Below are positions 24,117 through 31,809 of a stretch of 64,000 nucleotides of DNA, in pieces (position 1 is the first letter of the stretch; each line of letters opens with the position of its first letter). Location of the stretch: NCBI RefSeq assembly GCF_002891295.1, contig NZ_LGUI01000002.1, positions 124,001-188,000 on the forward strand. The letters run 5' to 3'. The position numbers and the translations under genes are program-made. The DNA is from Streptomyces eurocidicus. Lineage in GTDB: Bacteria; Actinomycetota; Actinomycetes; Streptomycetales; Streptomycetaceae. The notes under the pieces were generated by a model, which saw nothing but the letters and a program-made list of their open reading frames with translations, was not told where the DNA came from and did no database searches.

Positions 24117-24697
24117 CTACTGCGGAACCTCAATGGTCGTGGCTTCGGTCAGCGCATCGAGGCCCACTCCGCGGTCCTGGGCCTCCTTGATCTCCTCGGC
24201 GGAGAACCTGGGGGTGACCTTGACGACGTTGCCCGGGGTGGGCGGATGGGTGCGGCCCACGTAGTTTCCGCTGTGCAGGCCCAGATCGGCGTTCGTGACC
24301 AGGGTGTTGTCCCTGCGGATGGGGACCAGCTCGTGGTGCTCGGACCACAGGGCGCCGGCGTGGTCTGCGGGCACGTTGTACTCCACGCCCACGTCCCTGC
24401 TCTCGAAAGTGCTCACTCCGTAGCGGCGGGTGTAGCCCAGCTCGATGGATGCGCTCACCGACGTCTCCACCGTGGTGCTGGCACCCATGCCGAAGGGCTT
24501 GGCCGACGCCTCCACTCCCACGGAGACCCCGACGGTGACCCCGGTGGTTTCGGAGAACTCTTCACTGGACTCCCGGGAGACCCCCTGCGTGACCACCTCG
24601 GAGACCGAACCGCCGCCGCTGCCCCGTAGTCGACGTGGCGGACGAGGTTGAAGTGACGCTTGCGCTGGACCTTGTAGAAGGGGGAGTTGTCGACCTG
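24117..24697 (-). pseudogene. C-terminal fragment of a toxin-like (beta-pore type) protein, frameshifted
   Basis: The frame ending at 24117 encodes SVSEVVTQGVSRESSEEFSE, then TTGVTVGVSVGVEAS, alternating Ser/Thr strands and a C-terminal ALWSEHHELVPIRRDNTLV. The alternating small/polar pattern recalls the membrane-insertion strands of aerolysin/ETX or insecticidal crystal toxin-like proteins. Upstream, the natural continuation NSPFYKVQRKRHFNLVRHVDYG lies in another frame; the shift falls near a G-run at 24622-24626. Protein-like sequence stops at 24697, where an opposite-strand MFS fragment begins. The family is uncertain; broken gene status is well supported. Confidence 0.5.
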
Positions 24698-25128
24698 AGA
24701 GGCTGGGCCGCAAGGTCATCCAGGCCGGCACGGCCGTGATGGCACTGGGCCTCGGCGCCTTCGCCCTCACCCTGCACCTGGCCGGTACGGAGGTGACCAT
24801 CCGGCAAACCGCACCGGCACTGATCGTCGCCGGCCTCGGCATCGGCCTGGTCATAGGCCCGTTCTTCGACACGGTCCTCTCCGCCGTCGAACCCCACGAG
24901 ACCGGCTCGGCCTCCGGCACCCTCACCGCCGCCCAGCAACTCGGCAGCGCCCTCGGCTCCGCCGCCCTCGGCACCGTGTTCTACTCCGCCCTCGCCGACC
25001 AGGGCACGACCCCGCCCGGCTACGCCCACACCATGCAGATCACCCTCGGAGCCGGAGCCGGCCTGCTCGCCCTGGCCTTCCTGGCCTCTTTCCTCCTGCC
25101 CCGCCCCACCCACCCGCACGAACACTGA
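24697..25128 (+). pseudogene. MFS transporter (DHA2-type) C-terminal fragment
   Basis: About 143 residues begin in mid-protein at ERLGRKVIQAG and continue through the last transmembrane helices of an EmrB/QacA-like drug:H+ antiporter: ALIVAGLGIGLVIGPFFDTVLSAV, ETGSASGTLTAAQQLGSALGSA and LLALAFLASFLLP. The DHA2 signature GSASG..NTxxQ-like (here TLTAAQQLGSALG) is clear. The first ten or so helices are absent, replaced by the opposite-strand toxin-like fragment. An internal GTG at 24736 could start a 130-residue product but is unlikely to be functional. Confidence 0.75.
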
Positions 25129-25131
25129 CCC

Positions 25132-25179
25132 CAGCATCGAGGTCCTCCGGTGACGAGTCACCGGAGGACCTCGATGCTG
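25132..25179. terminator. 22-bp-stem bidirectional terminator
   Basis: Perfect 22-bp arms at 25132-25153 and 25158-25179 with loop CGAG. It lies between the MFS remnant and the converging reductase gene. Confidence 0.85.
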
Positions 25180-25191
25180 CGGCCCGGAGGG

Positions 25192-25800
25192 TCAGAGCGC
25201 GGTCAGCGCGGTGCGCGGTCCGCTCAGTGGGCCACCCGTTTCGAACAGGGGGCCGCCCCCGGCGAGTGTTCCGGTGTCGACAGCCTGGAAACCGGAGCTG
25301 TCGGCCAGCTCGGCCACTTTCCGTTTGGCCTCGTGGTCGTCGCCGGCGAGCAGGACGACGCGGCGCCCGCCGTTCACGGCGGGATCCTCGGCGAGGACCT
25401 GGGCCAGGTAGGTGTTGAAGCCCTTCACCAGGCGAGCGCCCGTTACCAGCGAGGACACGATCTCGCTGGAGGGGCGGCCGCCGGTGTCGGCCACCTCGAT
25501 GCCGCCCGCCGTCTCCTGCAGAGGGTTGAGCGGGTCGAGGACGACGCGCCCGTCCCAGGAGGAGACCGAGGCCGCCGCGTTCTCCTTCTGGTCCCACCGG
25601 ACGGCCAGGACGACGACGTCGCCGAAGTCGGCCGCCTCCTGCGCCGTTTCGGCCGATGCCCGCTCGCCGAGTTCCCCGACGAGCGGGGCGAGGGTCTGCG
25701 GGCCACGGGAGTTCGCCAGCATCACATGGTGCCCGGCCCGGGCGAAGTGCCGGGCCAGAGCGGTGCCGATACGGCCGGAACCGATGATTCCTACTCTCAT
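25192..25800 (-). CDS. F420-dependent NADP reductase-like oxidoreductase
   Basis: A 202-residue NAD(P)-binding protein of the F420-dependent NADP oxidoreductase (Fno)-like group. The Rossmann motif is MRVGIIGSGRIGTALARHFA, with NSRGP after strand 2 indicating NADP preference. VVVLAVRWDQ, DPLNP, LVKGFNTY and RRVVLLAGDD are family blocks. ATG 25800 at the Rossmann strand is preferred to 25818. It would shuttle hydride between NADPH and F420 or a related acceptor. It is monocistronic. Confidence 0.85.
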   Translation of the reverse strand: MRVGIIGSGRIGTALARHFARAGHHVMLANSRGPQTLAPLVGELGERASAETAQEAADFGDVVVLAVRWDQKENAAASVSSWDGRVVLDPLNPLQETAGGIEVADTGGRPSSEIVSSLVTGARLVKGFNTYLAQVLAEDPAVNGGRRVVLLAGDDHEAKRKVAELADSSGFQAVDTGTLAGGGPLFETGGPLSGPRTALTAL

Positions 25801-25857
25801 GATTTCACCGTCGCACACGCTCCCGGATGTTGCCTCCCGGCCGGGGCCGTCCGGGAT

Positions 25858-26346
25858 TCACCGGGCGCGGAAGAGCGTGCCGGTGAAGTGGATCATCGTG
25901 CCCTTCGCGGGGTCGACGACGGTGTCGTACGCCCGGTGCTCGGAGTAGTCCTCCACCTGGGTGACGAACAGACCGGTCTTGGGCTCGTGCCAGGTGAGGA
26001 CGTACTGGCAGGAACGCAACCGCGTGCTGGTGTAGGTGATGTCCTGGGTCAGGCCCTGGTACATTGCCGGCCCCTGGATCACCTTGATCGTCGCCTGGCT
26101 CGCCGAAGTGAAGGCGATCGTGGCGACGAACGGACCAGGACCGACAGGGCTGTTGACGCCGAAGTCCAGGGTCCACGTCTGACCGACGGCAGGAACCGTC
26201 GCGTCCTCGTATCCCCGCTCCCGGGCGGTGCACTCCGGGCCGCCACGCGACGTGGGGGACGGCTCCGCCTCGACCGACGGAGCACTGATGCAGCACAAGG
26301 CCAAGGCCAGAGGCGCCGCCGCGCGCATGAACCGGGAAAACTCCAT
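25858..26346 (-). CDS. Secreted MoaF-like (lipocalin-fold) protein
   Basis: A 162-residue protein with an N-terminal signal peptide (RAAAPLALALCCISAPSVEAE, about residues 8-28). The mature part has beta-strand patterns TWTLDFG, PFVATIAFTS, QDITYTSTRLRSCQYVLTWHEP and GTMIHFTGTLFR. These recall MoaF-related lipocalin-like domains, which bind small hydrophobic molecules. The assignment is tentative. ATG 26346 follows GGAG at 5-bp spacing. Two cysteines (ECTA, RSCQ) could form a disulphide outside the cell. Confidence 0.5.
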   Translation of the reverse strand: MEFSRFMRAAAPLALALCCISAPSVEAEPSPTSRGGPECTARERGYEDATVPAVGQTWTLDFGVNSPVGPGPFVATIAFTSASQATIKVIQGPAMYQGLTQDITYTSTRLRSCQYVLTWHEPKTGLFVTQVEDYSEHRAYDTVVDPAKGTMIHFTGTLFRAR

Positions 26347-26503
26347 AGAGGCTCCTTCGCCCCCACTGGCCACGAGACAGCCGTCACCGGGTCCCGGCTG
26401 CCTCCGCATTCCAGCACAGCCTCACGCGGTCGGCGACTCCACCATGAGCACGAGATGGTCTTTGCATGTCAGAAAATGACGGTGCGCTCGGCCGGGTGCG
26501 CGA

Positions 26504-26854
26504 TCAGGCAGCCACAGGGCTTCGGGGAAGGCCGGGATGGTTCCGCGCTGCCTCGTCCAGCAGTGGTTGCAGTTCCCCACTCCGGTGCATCTCGTTGACG
26601 ACGTCCGTGCCGCCGATCAGCTCGCCTTCCACCCACAGCTGCGGGAAGGTGGGCCAGCCGCTGTAGCCCGGCAGCTCGGCTCGGATGTCCGGGTGTTGCA
26701 GGATGTCAACGTAGGCGAAACGCTCCCCGCAGGCTTTCAACATCTGCGCCATGTGCGCAGAGGAGCCCTGGGTCGGAAGCTTGGGCGTCCCCTCCATGTA
26801 CAGCAGTACGGGATTCGCCTGTATCTGCCGCTTGATGGTTTCGACAGTGCTCAA
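26504..26854 (-). CDS. Monothiol glutaredoxin (Grx4) homologue lacking the CGFS cysteine
   Basis: A 116-residue thioredoxin-fold protein of the Grx4/GrxD type. The flanking family sequence is intact: NPVLLYMEGTPKLP, then MLKACGERFAYVDIL, GWPTFPQLWVEGELIGGTDVV. In place of the invariant CGFS active site it reads QGSS (about residues 29-32, in LPTQGSSAHM). That cysteine ligates the bridging [2Fe-2S] cluster with glutathione or an equivalent thiol, so canonical Fe-S transfer seems impossible. One Cys remains, in KACG. The mutant may serve as a binding scaffold. It stands alone; the 260 bp upstream hold no gene. Confidence 0.85.
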   Translation of the reverse strand: MSTVETIKRQIQANPVLLYMEGTPKLPTQGSSAHMAQMLKACGERFAYVDILQHPDIRAELPGYSGWPTFPQLWVEGELIGGTDVVNEMHRSGELQPLLDEAARNHPGLPRSPVAA

Positions 26855-27111
26855 GACTCACCTCAACAAGATCGATTCGGCGTTACAGGGGAAGCGAAGC
26901 AGCCACATAACGCATCGTCAAGAGCCGGTCGCGCACGGGGCGATGGCGCCCACATACGACGGCTTGAACTCGTCGTACGGGCAGAGAGCACCGCCCGGGG
27001 CCCGACGAGGTACCCGCGACTCGCCGGACAGCGCCTGGAAATCCAGTGAAGATGTCGGGTTGTCTTGGCCCTGGATCGGGAGGGGCGCCGGGTCGTCCCG
27101 TCGGCGCTATC

Positions 27112-27143
27112 TGCGGCCCGGCCCACGAGTGGGCCGGGCCGCA
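27112..27143. terminator. Terminator of the pumE transcript
   Basis: 14-bp perfect stem TGCGGCCCGGCCCA with complement and loop CGAG, 130 bp downstream of the pumE stop. Confidence 0.8.
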
Positions 27144-27272
27144 ATTGCCGCGGTGAAGCGTTCGCCTCACCGCATCACCTCTTGGTCTGGACCGGATTCC
27201 TGTTGGATATCGGGACGGCGGTCGCCTAGAGGTGTCCGCGGTGGCAGGGCCGCGGAAGTCCAGGGGTGGGGA

Positions 27273-28511
27273 TCACTCGGTCAGGGTGGTGTCGGCGATG
27301 AAGTCGATCGCTTCCTCGGGCGGGGAGTACGGGGGCATGAAGGCCGCGGCGCGTACGTCCCGGTAGGCGCGGGCGAGCGGGTGGCGGGCCTGGTAGCTGG
27401 AGCCGCCGGTGAGGCGCATGGCGTGGTCGATGACCGCGGTGGCGGCGCGTTCGACGACCAGGCTGACGCTCTGGCACTCCTTCATCATGCCGCGGGCCAT
27501 GTCGTCGGTGAGCACCTGCGGCTTGTTGAGGAGGAGGTAGGCGTCGAAGTCCTGGAGGGCCGTGCTGAGGGTGCCGCGGGCGGCCGTCAGGGCGATCTCC
27601 ATCTCGGCGATCGCCGTCTTCGTGCCGGCGGAGGAGACCGTGCGGGGGCGGCCGTTCGCCGCGGGCTTGGTGAGAGTACGGAGGGCGTGGTCGCGAGCGG
27701 CCTCCGCCAGGCCCAGGTAGACGCCGTTGAGGCCCATGCCGCTCACCGCGCGTCCCTCCAGCATGCTCGGGTCGCGCTTGCCCCAGGGGCCGCGGACCAG
27801 CAGGGACCCGTCGGGGACCACGCATTCGCTGAAGACCACGCTGCCGGAGCCCGAACCGCGCAGGCCGAGCCCCTGCCAGTCGTCCTCGACGTGGACGCCC
27901 GGGGTGTCGGCGGGGATCATCGCGCTGGCGAGGTGGTGGCCTTCGCCGCGTTCCGCCTTCAGGCGGCAGTAGAAGTGCGTGGCGGCGGGGGAGAGCGAGG
28001 CGAGGATCTTGCGCCCGTTGACGACCCAGCCGTTGTAGGAGGCGGTCGCGGTGGTGGCGAGGTTCCAGTAGTCGGCGCCGCGTTCGGCGACGGCCGAGCA
28101 CAGCAGCATCCGCCGGTCGCCGATGGCCTCCAGCCATTCTCGTCGCGGCAGGTAGCCGGGCTCGTTGTCGGCGCCGAAGCGCACGACGCGGGCGAAGTAC
28201 CAGGCGAGCGCGATGTGCATGTAGTAGGCGACGGCGACGGAGGCGTCGGCCCGGGCGATGCGCGCCGTGATGACCGTCAGGTCGTGCAGGCGCTCGACGC
28301 CGAACCCGCCCAGATCCGCGGGGACGGTGGCCGCGAACACCCCTGCCTCGGCAAGGGAGTCGACGCTCTCCCGGGCGAAGCGGCCCTCCTGATCGGTGGC
28401 CTGCGCCTGCTCGGCCAGGAAGTCATGGAGTTTGGCGATCGCCGACACCGCCTGCTCACCACTTGTGGTGGCCGGCCGCAACTCGGAGTTCAGTGACAGG
28501 GAAATCGGCAT
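27273..28511 (-). CDS. pumE: PumE-like acyl-CoA-dehydrogenase-fold flavoprotein (N-hydroxylase candidate)
   Basis: A 412-residue protein of the acyl-CoA dehydrogenase superfamily. Features: helical N-domain with FARESVDSLAEAGVFAATVPADLGG, the flavin-binding beta domain (LLCSAVAERGADYWN, GWVVNGRKILASLSP, LGLRGSGSGSVVFSECVVP) and a helical C-domain with RLTGGSSY. The usual catalytic Glu of dehydrogenases is not evident, as in the group D flavin N-hydroxylases. In the pseudouridimycin pathway this gene is thought to N-hydroxylate the glutamine-derived amide as the last step. GAGGA precedes the ATG. It is divergent from pumF, with a palindrome in between. Confidence 0.8.
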   Translation of the reverse strand: MPISLSLNSELRPATTSGEQAVSAIAKLHDFLAEQAQATDQEGRFARESVDSLAEAGVFAATVPADLGGFGVERLHDLTVITARIARADASVAVAYYMHIALAWYFARVVRFGADNEPGYLPRREWLEAIGDRRMLLCSAVAERGADYWNLATTATASYNGWVVNGRKILASLSPAATHFYCRLKAERGEGHHLASAMIPADTPGVHVEDDWQGLGLRGSGSGSVVFSECVVPDGSLLVRGPWGKRDPSMLEGRAVSGMGLNGVYLGLAEAARDHALRTLTKPAANGRPRTVSSAGTKTAIAEMEIALTAARGTLSTALQDFDAYLLLNKPQVLTDDMARGMMKECQSVSLVVERAATAVIDHAMRLTGGSSYQARHPLARAYRDVRAAAFMPPYSPPEEAIDFIADTTLTE

Positions 28512-28613
28512 GGGCGTGTCCTCGGTGAGCGGGAGCGAGCAGAGGCGGGTAGAGCAGATGAAGCCGTTGGTGTGGCCATCGATCTGCCAAGTCGACTTGA
28601 ATTCGGCCCAGTT

Positions 28614-28640
28614 GGATCACCCTGCGCCGAGGGGTGATCC
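28614..28640. promoter_or_regulatory. Palindromic operator candidate between pumE and pumF
   Basis: Arms GGATCACCC and GGGTGATCC separated by 9 bp, in the 280-bp divergent promoter region (28512-28791). A pathway regulator, possibly PumF, may bind here; the site has no T-run to act as a terminator. Confidence 0.5.
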
Positions 28641-28791
28641 CTTGCCTCGTCCCGGCCCCCCAGTTAATGTGGATTCATTGGCAGGGCTTGGCATCGGGCT
28701 TTCACTCGAAGGTCGTGGCGCCGATTAGGCCATGGATTCCGACTCTCGGCAGCGATATTGCGACAATATTCGGACTAAGGATCGCTTCGCT

Positions 28792-29700
28792 ATGGGAAAA
28801 CACATTCTTCAGTTCGCAGGCTGGTACACCGAAGATGAACCGGGTCGCCCCGTCATGCATGAGCAACGTGAAATCGGGGAAGGGGAGACGGCCTTTATCG
28901 GGTACGACCGCGAAACCGATTCCTTGGCCGTCCTTCCCGCCGGTCACCCCCGGCCCGCCGCCGCCATTGTCACCGGACACGCAGGTCACTGGTGCCTCAC
29001 CAACCTGCATGCCGAGGACACCTACTTCATAGAGAACATGGAACACGGTGGTGAGTTCGTCAAGGTCGCCGCTCGCCGCCGGGACTTCCCCGTTCCCTTC
29101 GAGCTTGCCCGACTGGTCCTGCCCGTGGCGCGGCGGATCGGCATCGTCAATGTGTTCGGTCCCGAGCCCCGCTATCTCGCGACGGCCTCGGCCTCCGGAG
29201 CCACGACCAACTGGCCCCTGCTCGACGAACGTTCGGTCTACTTCCGCGTACTCGTGGCACTGTGCGAACCGCAGCTCCGTGGATATCCCCCGGGCGCCGT
29301 TCCCACCATTGCCGACGTCATCTCCCGGCTCCAGGAGACCGCCTGTGCGCCCGCCATGAGCCGCGCGGCGGTCAACCACCACATCAACTACCTGGCCACG
29401 GAGAAGCTTCAGGTCAACGAATGGGCCGGAGTCGCCGACGGCAAACGCTCCTATTGGAAGCGCGAGGCGATCGTGGCGATGGCCCTGCGCTCCGGGCTCG
29501 TCGGGGAGCAGCATCTGACGCTGCTCCCGGCGCGGTGCGGGAGCGCTGCCCGGCGGGCCGGGGCCGACACCCGGCCGGCGGGCCCGGACGCCCGGCGGGC
29601 GGACCCCGGCCGGGTCAGCGGTCCTCAAGGCCGGGTCACTGGTCCTCAAGAGCCCTTCCCGTCGTGCGGACCAGTTCCGCCACGCCGGCCCGGTCGATGA
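28792..29700 (+). CDS. pumF: PumF-like regulatory protein with FHA-like N-terminus
   Basis: About 302 residues. The first part (LQFAGWYTEDE, EIGEGETAFIGYDRETDSLAVLP, AAAIVTGHAGHWCLTNLHAEDTYFIENMEHGGEFVKVAARR) resembles the FHA-like beta domain of actinobacterial regulators. A winged-helix-like middle follows (PTIADVISRLQE, AVNHHINYLATEKL). A Pro/Arg-rich tail ends it. It is probably the cluster's regulator. ATG 28792 has AAGGA upstream; an earlier ATG at 28732 is in frame. The end overlaps the converging pumG end by 65 bp. The name follows gene order in the pseudouridimycin cluster; the function is inference. Confidence 0.65.
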   Translation: MGKHILQFAGWYTEDEPGRPVMHEQREIGEGETAFIGYDRETDSLAVLPAGHPRPAAAIVTGHAGHWCLTNLHAEDTYFIENMEHGGEFVKVAARRRDFPVPFELARLVLPVARRIGIVNVFGPEPRYLATASASGATTNWPLLDERSVYFRVLVALCEPQLRGYPPGAVPTIADVISRLQETACAPAMSRAAVNHHINYLATEKLQVNEWAGVADGKRSYWKREAIVAMALRSGLVGEQHLTLLPARCGSAARRAGADTRPAGPDARRADPGRVSGPQGRVTGPQEPFPSCGPVPPRRPGR

Positions 29701-30955
29701 CCAGCGGCGGAATCGCCATCACCGAACAGCCCTGCCTGCGCAGCAGCGCTCCCCGCTCCCGTGCCCGCGCGACCAGTCCGGCGGCGAACTCGGGACGCCG
29801 GCACTCGACCGTGGCCACCAGACCCAGCCCCCGGACGTCGGCGACCTCGGGGTGCTCCGCGAGCGGCAGCAGCCCGGCGAGCAGTTCCTCGCCGCGCGCC
29901 GCGGCCGCGGGGACCAGCTTCTGCTCCTCGAGGACATCGAGCACGGCCAGCGCCACCGCGCAGGCGACCGCGTGCCCGCCGGTCGTGTGCCCGTAGCGCA
30001 GCCCGCCGATCAGCGGGTCGGCGGCGAAGGAGCGGTAGACGGCCTCGGTGGTGCTGAGCGCGGCGAAGGGGACGTATCCGCCGCTCAGGCCCTTGCTCAT
30101 GGTGACCAGATCGGGCGTGATCCCCTCGTGGTCGAAGCCGAACATGCGGCCCGTCCGGCCGAACCCGCAGAAGACCTCGTCCAGGACCAGCAGGGTGCCG
30201 GTCCGGTCGCACAGCTCCCGCAGCGCCCGCAGGAATCCGGGGGGCAGCACCACGCCACCGCCGACGTTGAGGAACGCCTCCACGAACACCGCCGCGGGGG
30301 GCGCACCGTCGAGCACGGCCCGCTTGAATGCCTCCACGAGCGGGGGCAGTGACTCCGGTGCGCGCAGCTCCCGTGCGGGGACCGGGAGTTCCACCCGTGT
30401 CACCGGGAAGGGATCCACGGTGTGGGTCACATTGGTGGGCAGACCGGAAAGATGCTGGGCGACGAGCGTCGTGCCGTGGTAGCCGGCGGCGAAGGTGACG
30501 ATCCGGTCCCGCGGCCGGCCGAGGTTGCGCCAATAGCCGTGCGCGATCCGGACGGCGGCTTCGGTGGCCTCGGAACCGCTGTTGACGAACAGCGTCCTCC
30601 CGAGACCCTCCGGCAGCAGCCCGGAGATCCGCTCGGCCACCTGCCCGACCGGCAGGTGCGTGCCCACGCTCAGGTCGAAGTGGGGGAGCAGGGACAACTG
30701 CCGCTCGGCGGCGGCGATCAGGGCCGGATGGGCGTACCCGCAGCTGGAGTTCATCGCCGAGGCCATCGCGTCGAGGTACTCCCGGCCGGCCGCGTCCCGG
30801 ACGCGGTAGCCCTCGCCGGATACCAGGATCGGGCCGTCCCCGGCGGTCTCCTTCACCGGGGACCACGGGTGCCATACGTATCGGTGGTCGCGCTGGCGGG
30901 CCGATGCCTCATCGACCGCCTCGCCGACGTTGGTGTGCAGCATGTCGACGATCAT
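29636..30955 (-). CDS. pumG: PumG-like class III PLP aminotransferase
   Basis: About 439 residues of the class III (BioA-like) aminotransferase family: LFVNSGSEATEAAVRIAHGYW, FAAGYHGTTL, LLVLDEVFCGFGRTGRMFGFDH, and the PLP lysine in LVTMSKGLSGGYVPFAAL. RYGHTTGGHAVACA closes the active site. In pseudouridimycin biosynthesis PumG transaminates 5'-oxopseudouridine to 5'-aminopseudouridine. The start is uncertain: ATG 30955 (MIVDMLHTN) gives a family-typical length; ATG 31024 or the far frame to 31150 would translate a tandem-repeat region. It is divergent from pumH. Confidence 0.85.
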   Translation of the reverse strand: MIVDMLHTNVGEAVDEASARQRDHRYVWHPWSPVKETAGDGPILVSGEGYRVRDAAGREYLDAMASAMNSSCGYAHPALIAAAERQLSLLPHFDLSVGTHLPVGQVAERISGLLPEGLGRTLFVNSGSEATEAAVRIAHGYWRNLGRPRDRIVTFAAGYHGTTLVAQHLSGLPTNVTHTVDPFPVTRVELPVPARELRAPESLPPLVEAFKRAVLDGAPPAAVFVEAFLNVGGGVVLPPGFLRALRELCDRTGTLLVLDEVFCGFGRTGRMFGFDHEGITPDLVTMSKGLSGGYVPFAALSTTEAVYRSFAADPLIGGLRYGHTTGGHAVACAVALAVLDVLEEQKLVPAAAARGEELLAGLLPLAEHPEVADVRGLGLVATVECRRPEFAAGLVARARERGALLRRQGCSVMAIPPLVIDRAGVAELVRTTGRALEDQ

Positions 30956-31044
30956 GTCCGCGTCGAGGGCGGTGCACACCCGTACAAATGTGAGGGTGTT
31001 GCGCACTCCGCTTTCGGTGATCATGGTGGAGGTGCCCGGTCCTG

Positions 31045-31080
31045 GAACCCCGGGCCGAACCCCGGGCCGAACCCCGGGAC
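31045..31080. repeat. 3 x 12-bp tandem repeat upstream of pumG/pumH
   Basis: Three copies of GAACCCCGGGCC (the last ending GGGAC) in the pumG-pumH divergent region. Each unit carries the palindrome CCCCGGG. Confidence 0.75.
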
Positions 31081-31114
31081 CGGTCGGCCGGACCGGCCGG
31101 AACCGTCGGACCGA

Positions 31115-31168
31115 GAAGTTCAGGAAGCTCAGGAAGTCCAGGAGGGCCAAGAGGGCCCGGAGGAGCTG
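31115..31168. repeat. 9-bp-period degenerate tandem repeat before pumH
   Basis: Six 9-bp units beginning GA(A/G)G: GAAGTTCAG, GAAGCTCAG, GAAGTCCAG, GAGGGCCAA, GAGGGCCCG, GAGGAGCTG. The last ones supply the pumH ribosome binding site (GGAGGAG 31159-31165). Confidence 0.7.
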
Positions 31169-31173
31169 AACCC

Positions 31174-31809
31174 GTGGTGTCCCTGCGCGTCATCGATCCC
31201 GCGAAACCCCTGTCCCGCCTACCGGACCGCGTCCTGGTCGCGGGCGGCAGCGGCGCGGGGAAGACGACCGTCGCCGGGAAACTGGCCGCGCTGTACGGGC
31301 TGCCGAGGATCGAGCTGGACGGGCTGTACTACGGGCCGGACTGGTCGGTACGCGCGGAGTTCGCCGACCGCGTCGCACAGGCCGCCGAGGGCGCGCGCTG
31401 GGTGACCGAGTGGCACTACCCCGAGGTCAACGGCCTGCTCGCGAGCCGCGCGGAGCTGCTCGTATGGCTCGACTACCCGACGACCGTCACGATGACGAGC
31501 CTGGTGCTGCGGACGTTGCTGCGCTCACTGCACCGCGAGGTGCTGTGGAGCGGTAACCGGGAGGCGCCGCTGCGCTCGGTGTTCACCGACCCCGAGAACA
31601 TCCTGCGCTACGGCTGGTCCACCCGGCACGAGACGCGGCGCGAACTGCGGGCACTGGCCCGCGCCGGGGCGGCTCCCGGGGCGCCGCTCGACATGCTGCG
31701 GTTCACCCGGCCCGCCGACCTGTCGGACTGGCTGATCAGGCGTGCCCAAGAGACCCAAGAGACCCAAGAGACCCAAGGGAGGAGTGCCGGTGCATCGCGA
31801 GCCCGATGA
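31174..31809 (+). CDS. pumH: PumH-like P-loop (adenylate-kinase-type) nucleotide/nucleoside kinase
   Basis: A 211-residue P-loop protein. The Walker A motif is VAGGSGAGKTTVAGKLAALYGLPRI-like (GGSGAGKTT), followed by ELDGLYYGPDW and VTEWHYPE, typical of the FlaR/topology-modulation adenylate-kinase-like group. The C-terminus ends in a QETQETQETQ run made by a 9-bp tandem repeat. It is assigned to the cluster by position; in pseudouridimycin producers PumH is the adenylate-kinase-like protein thought to act at the nucleotide/nucleoside level of pseudouridine supply. GTG 31174 follows GGAGGAG. It overlaps the pumI start. Confidence 0.78.
   Translation: MVSLRVIDPAKPLSRLPDRVLVAGGSGAGKTTVAGKLAALYGLPRIELDGLYYGPDWSVRAEFADRVAQAAEGARWVTEWHYPEVNGLLASRAELLVWLDYPTTVTMTSLVLRTLLRSLHREVLWSGNREAPLRSVFTDPENILRYGWSTRHETRRELRALARAGAAPGAPLDMLRFTRPADLSDWLIRRAQETQETQETQGRSAGASRAR
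31745..31780. repeat. 4 x 9-bp tandem repeat at the pumH-pumI overlap
   Basis: CCCAAGAGA repeated three times exactly and a fourth time as CCCAAGGGA. The last unit runs into the GGGAGG ribosome binding site of pumI. Slippage would add or remove three residues (QET) from PumH in frame. Confidence 0.85.
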
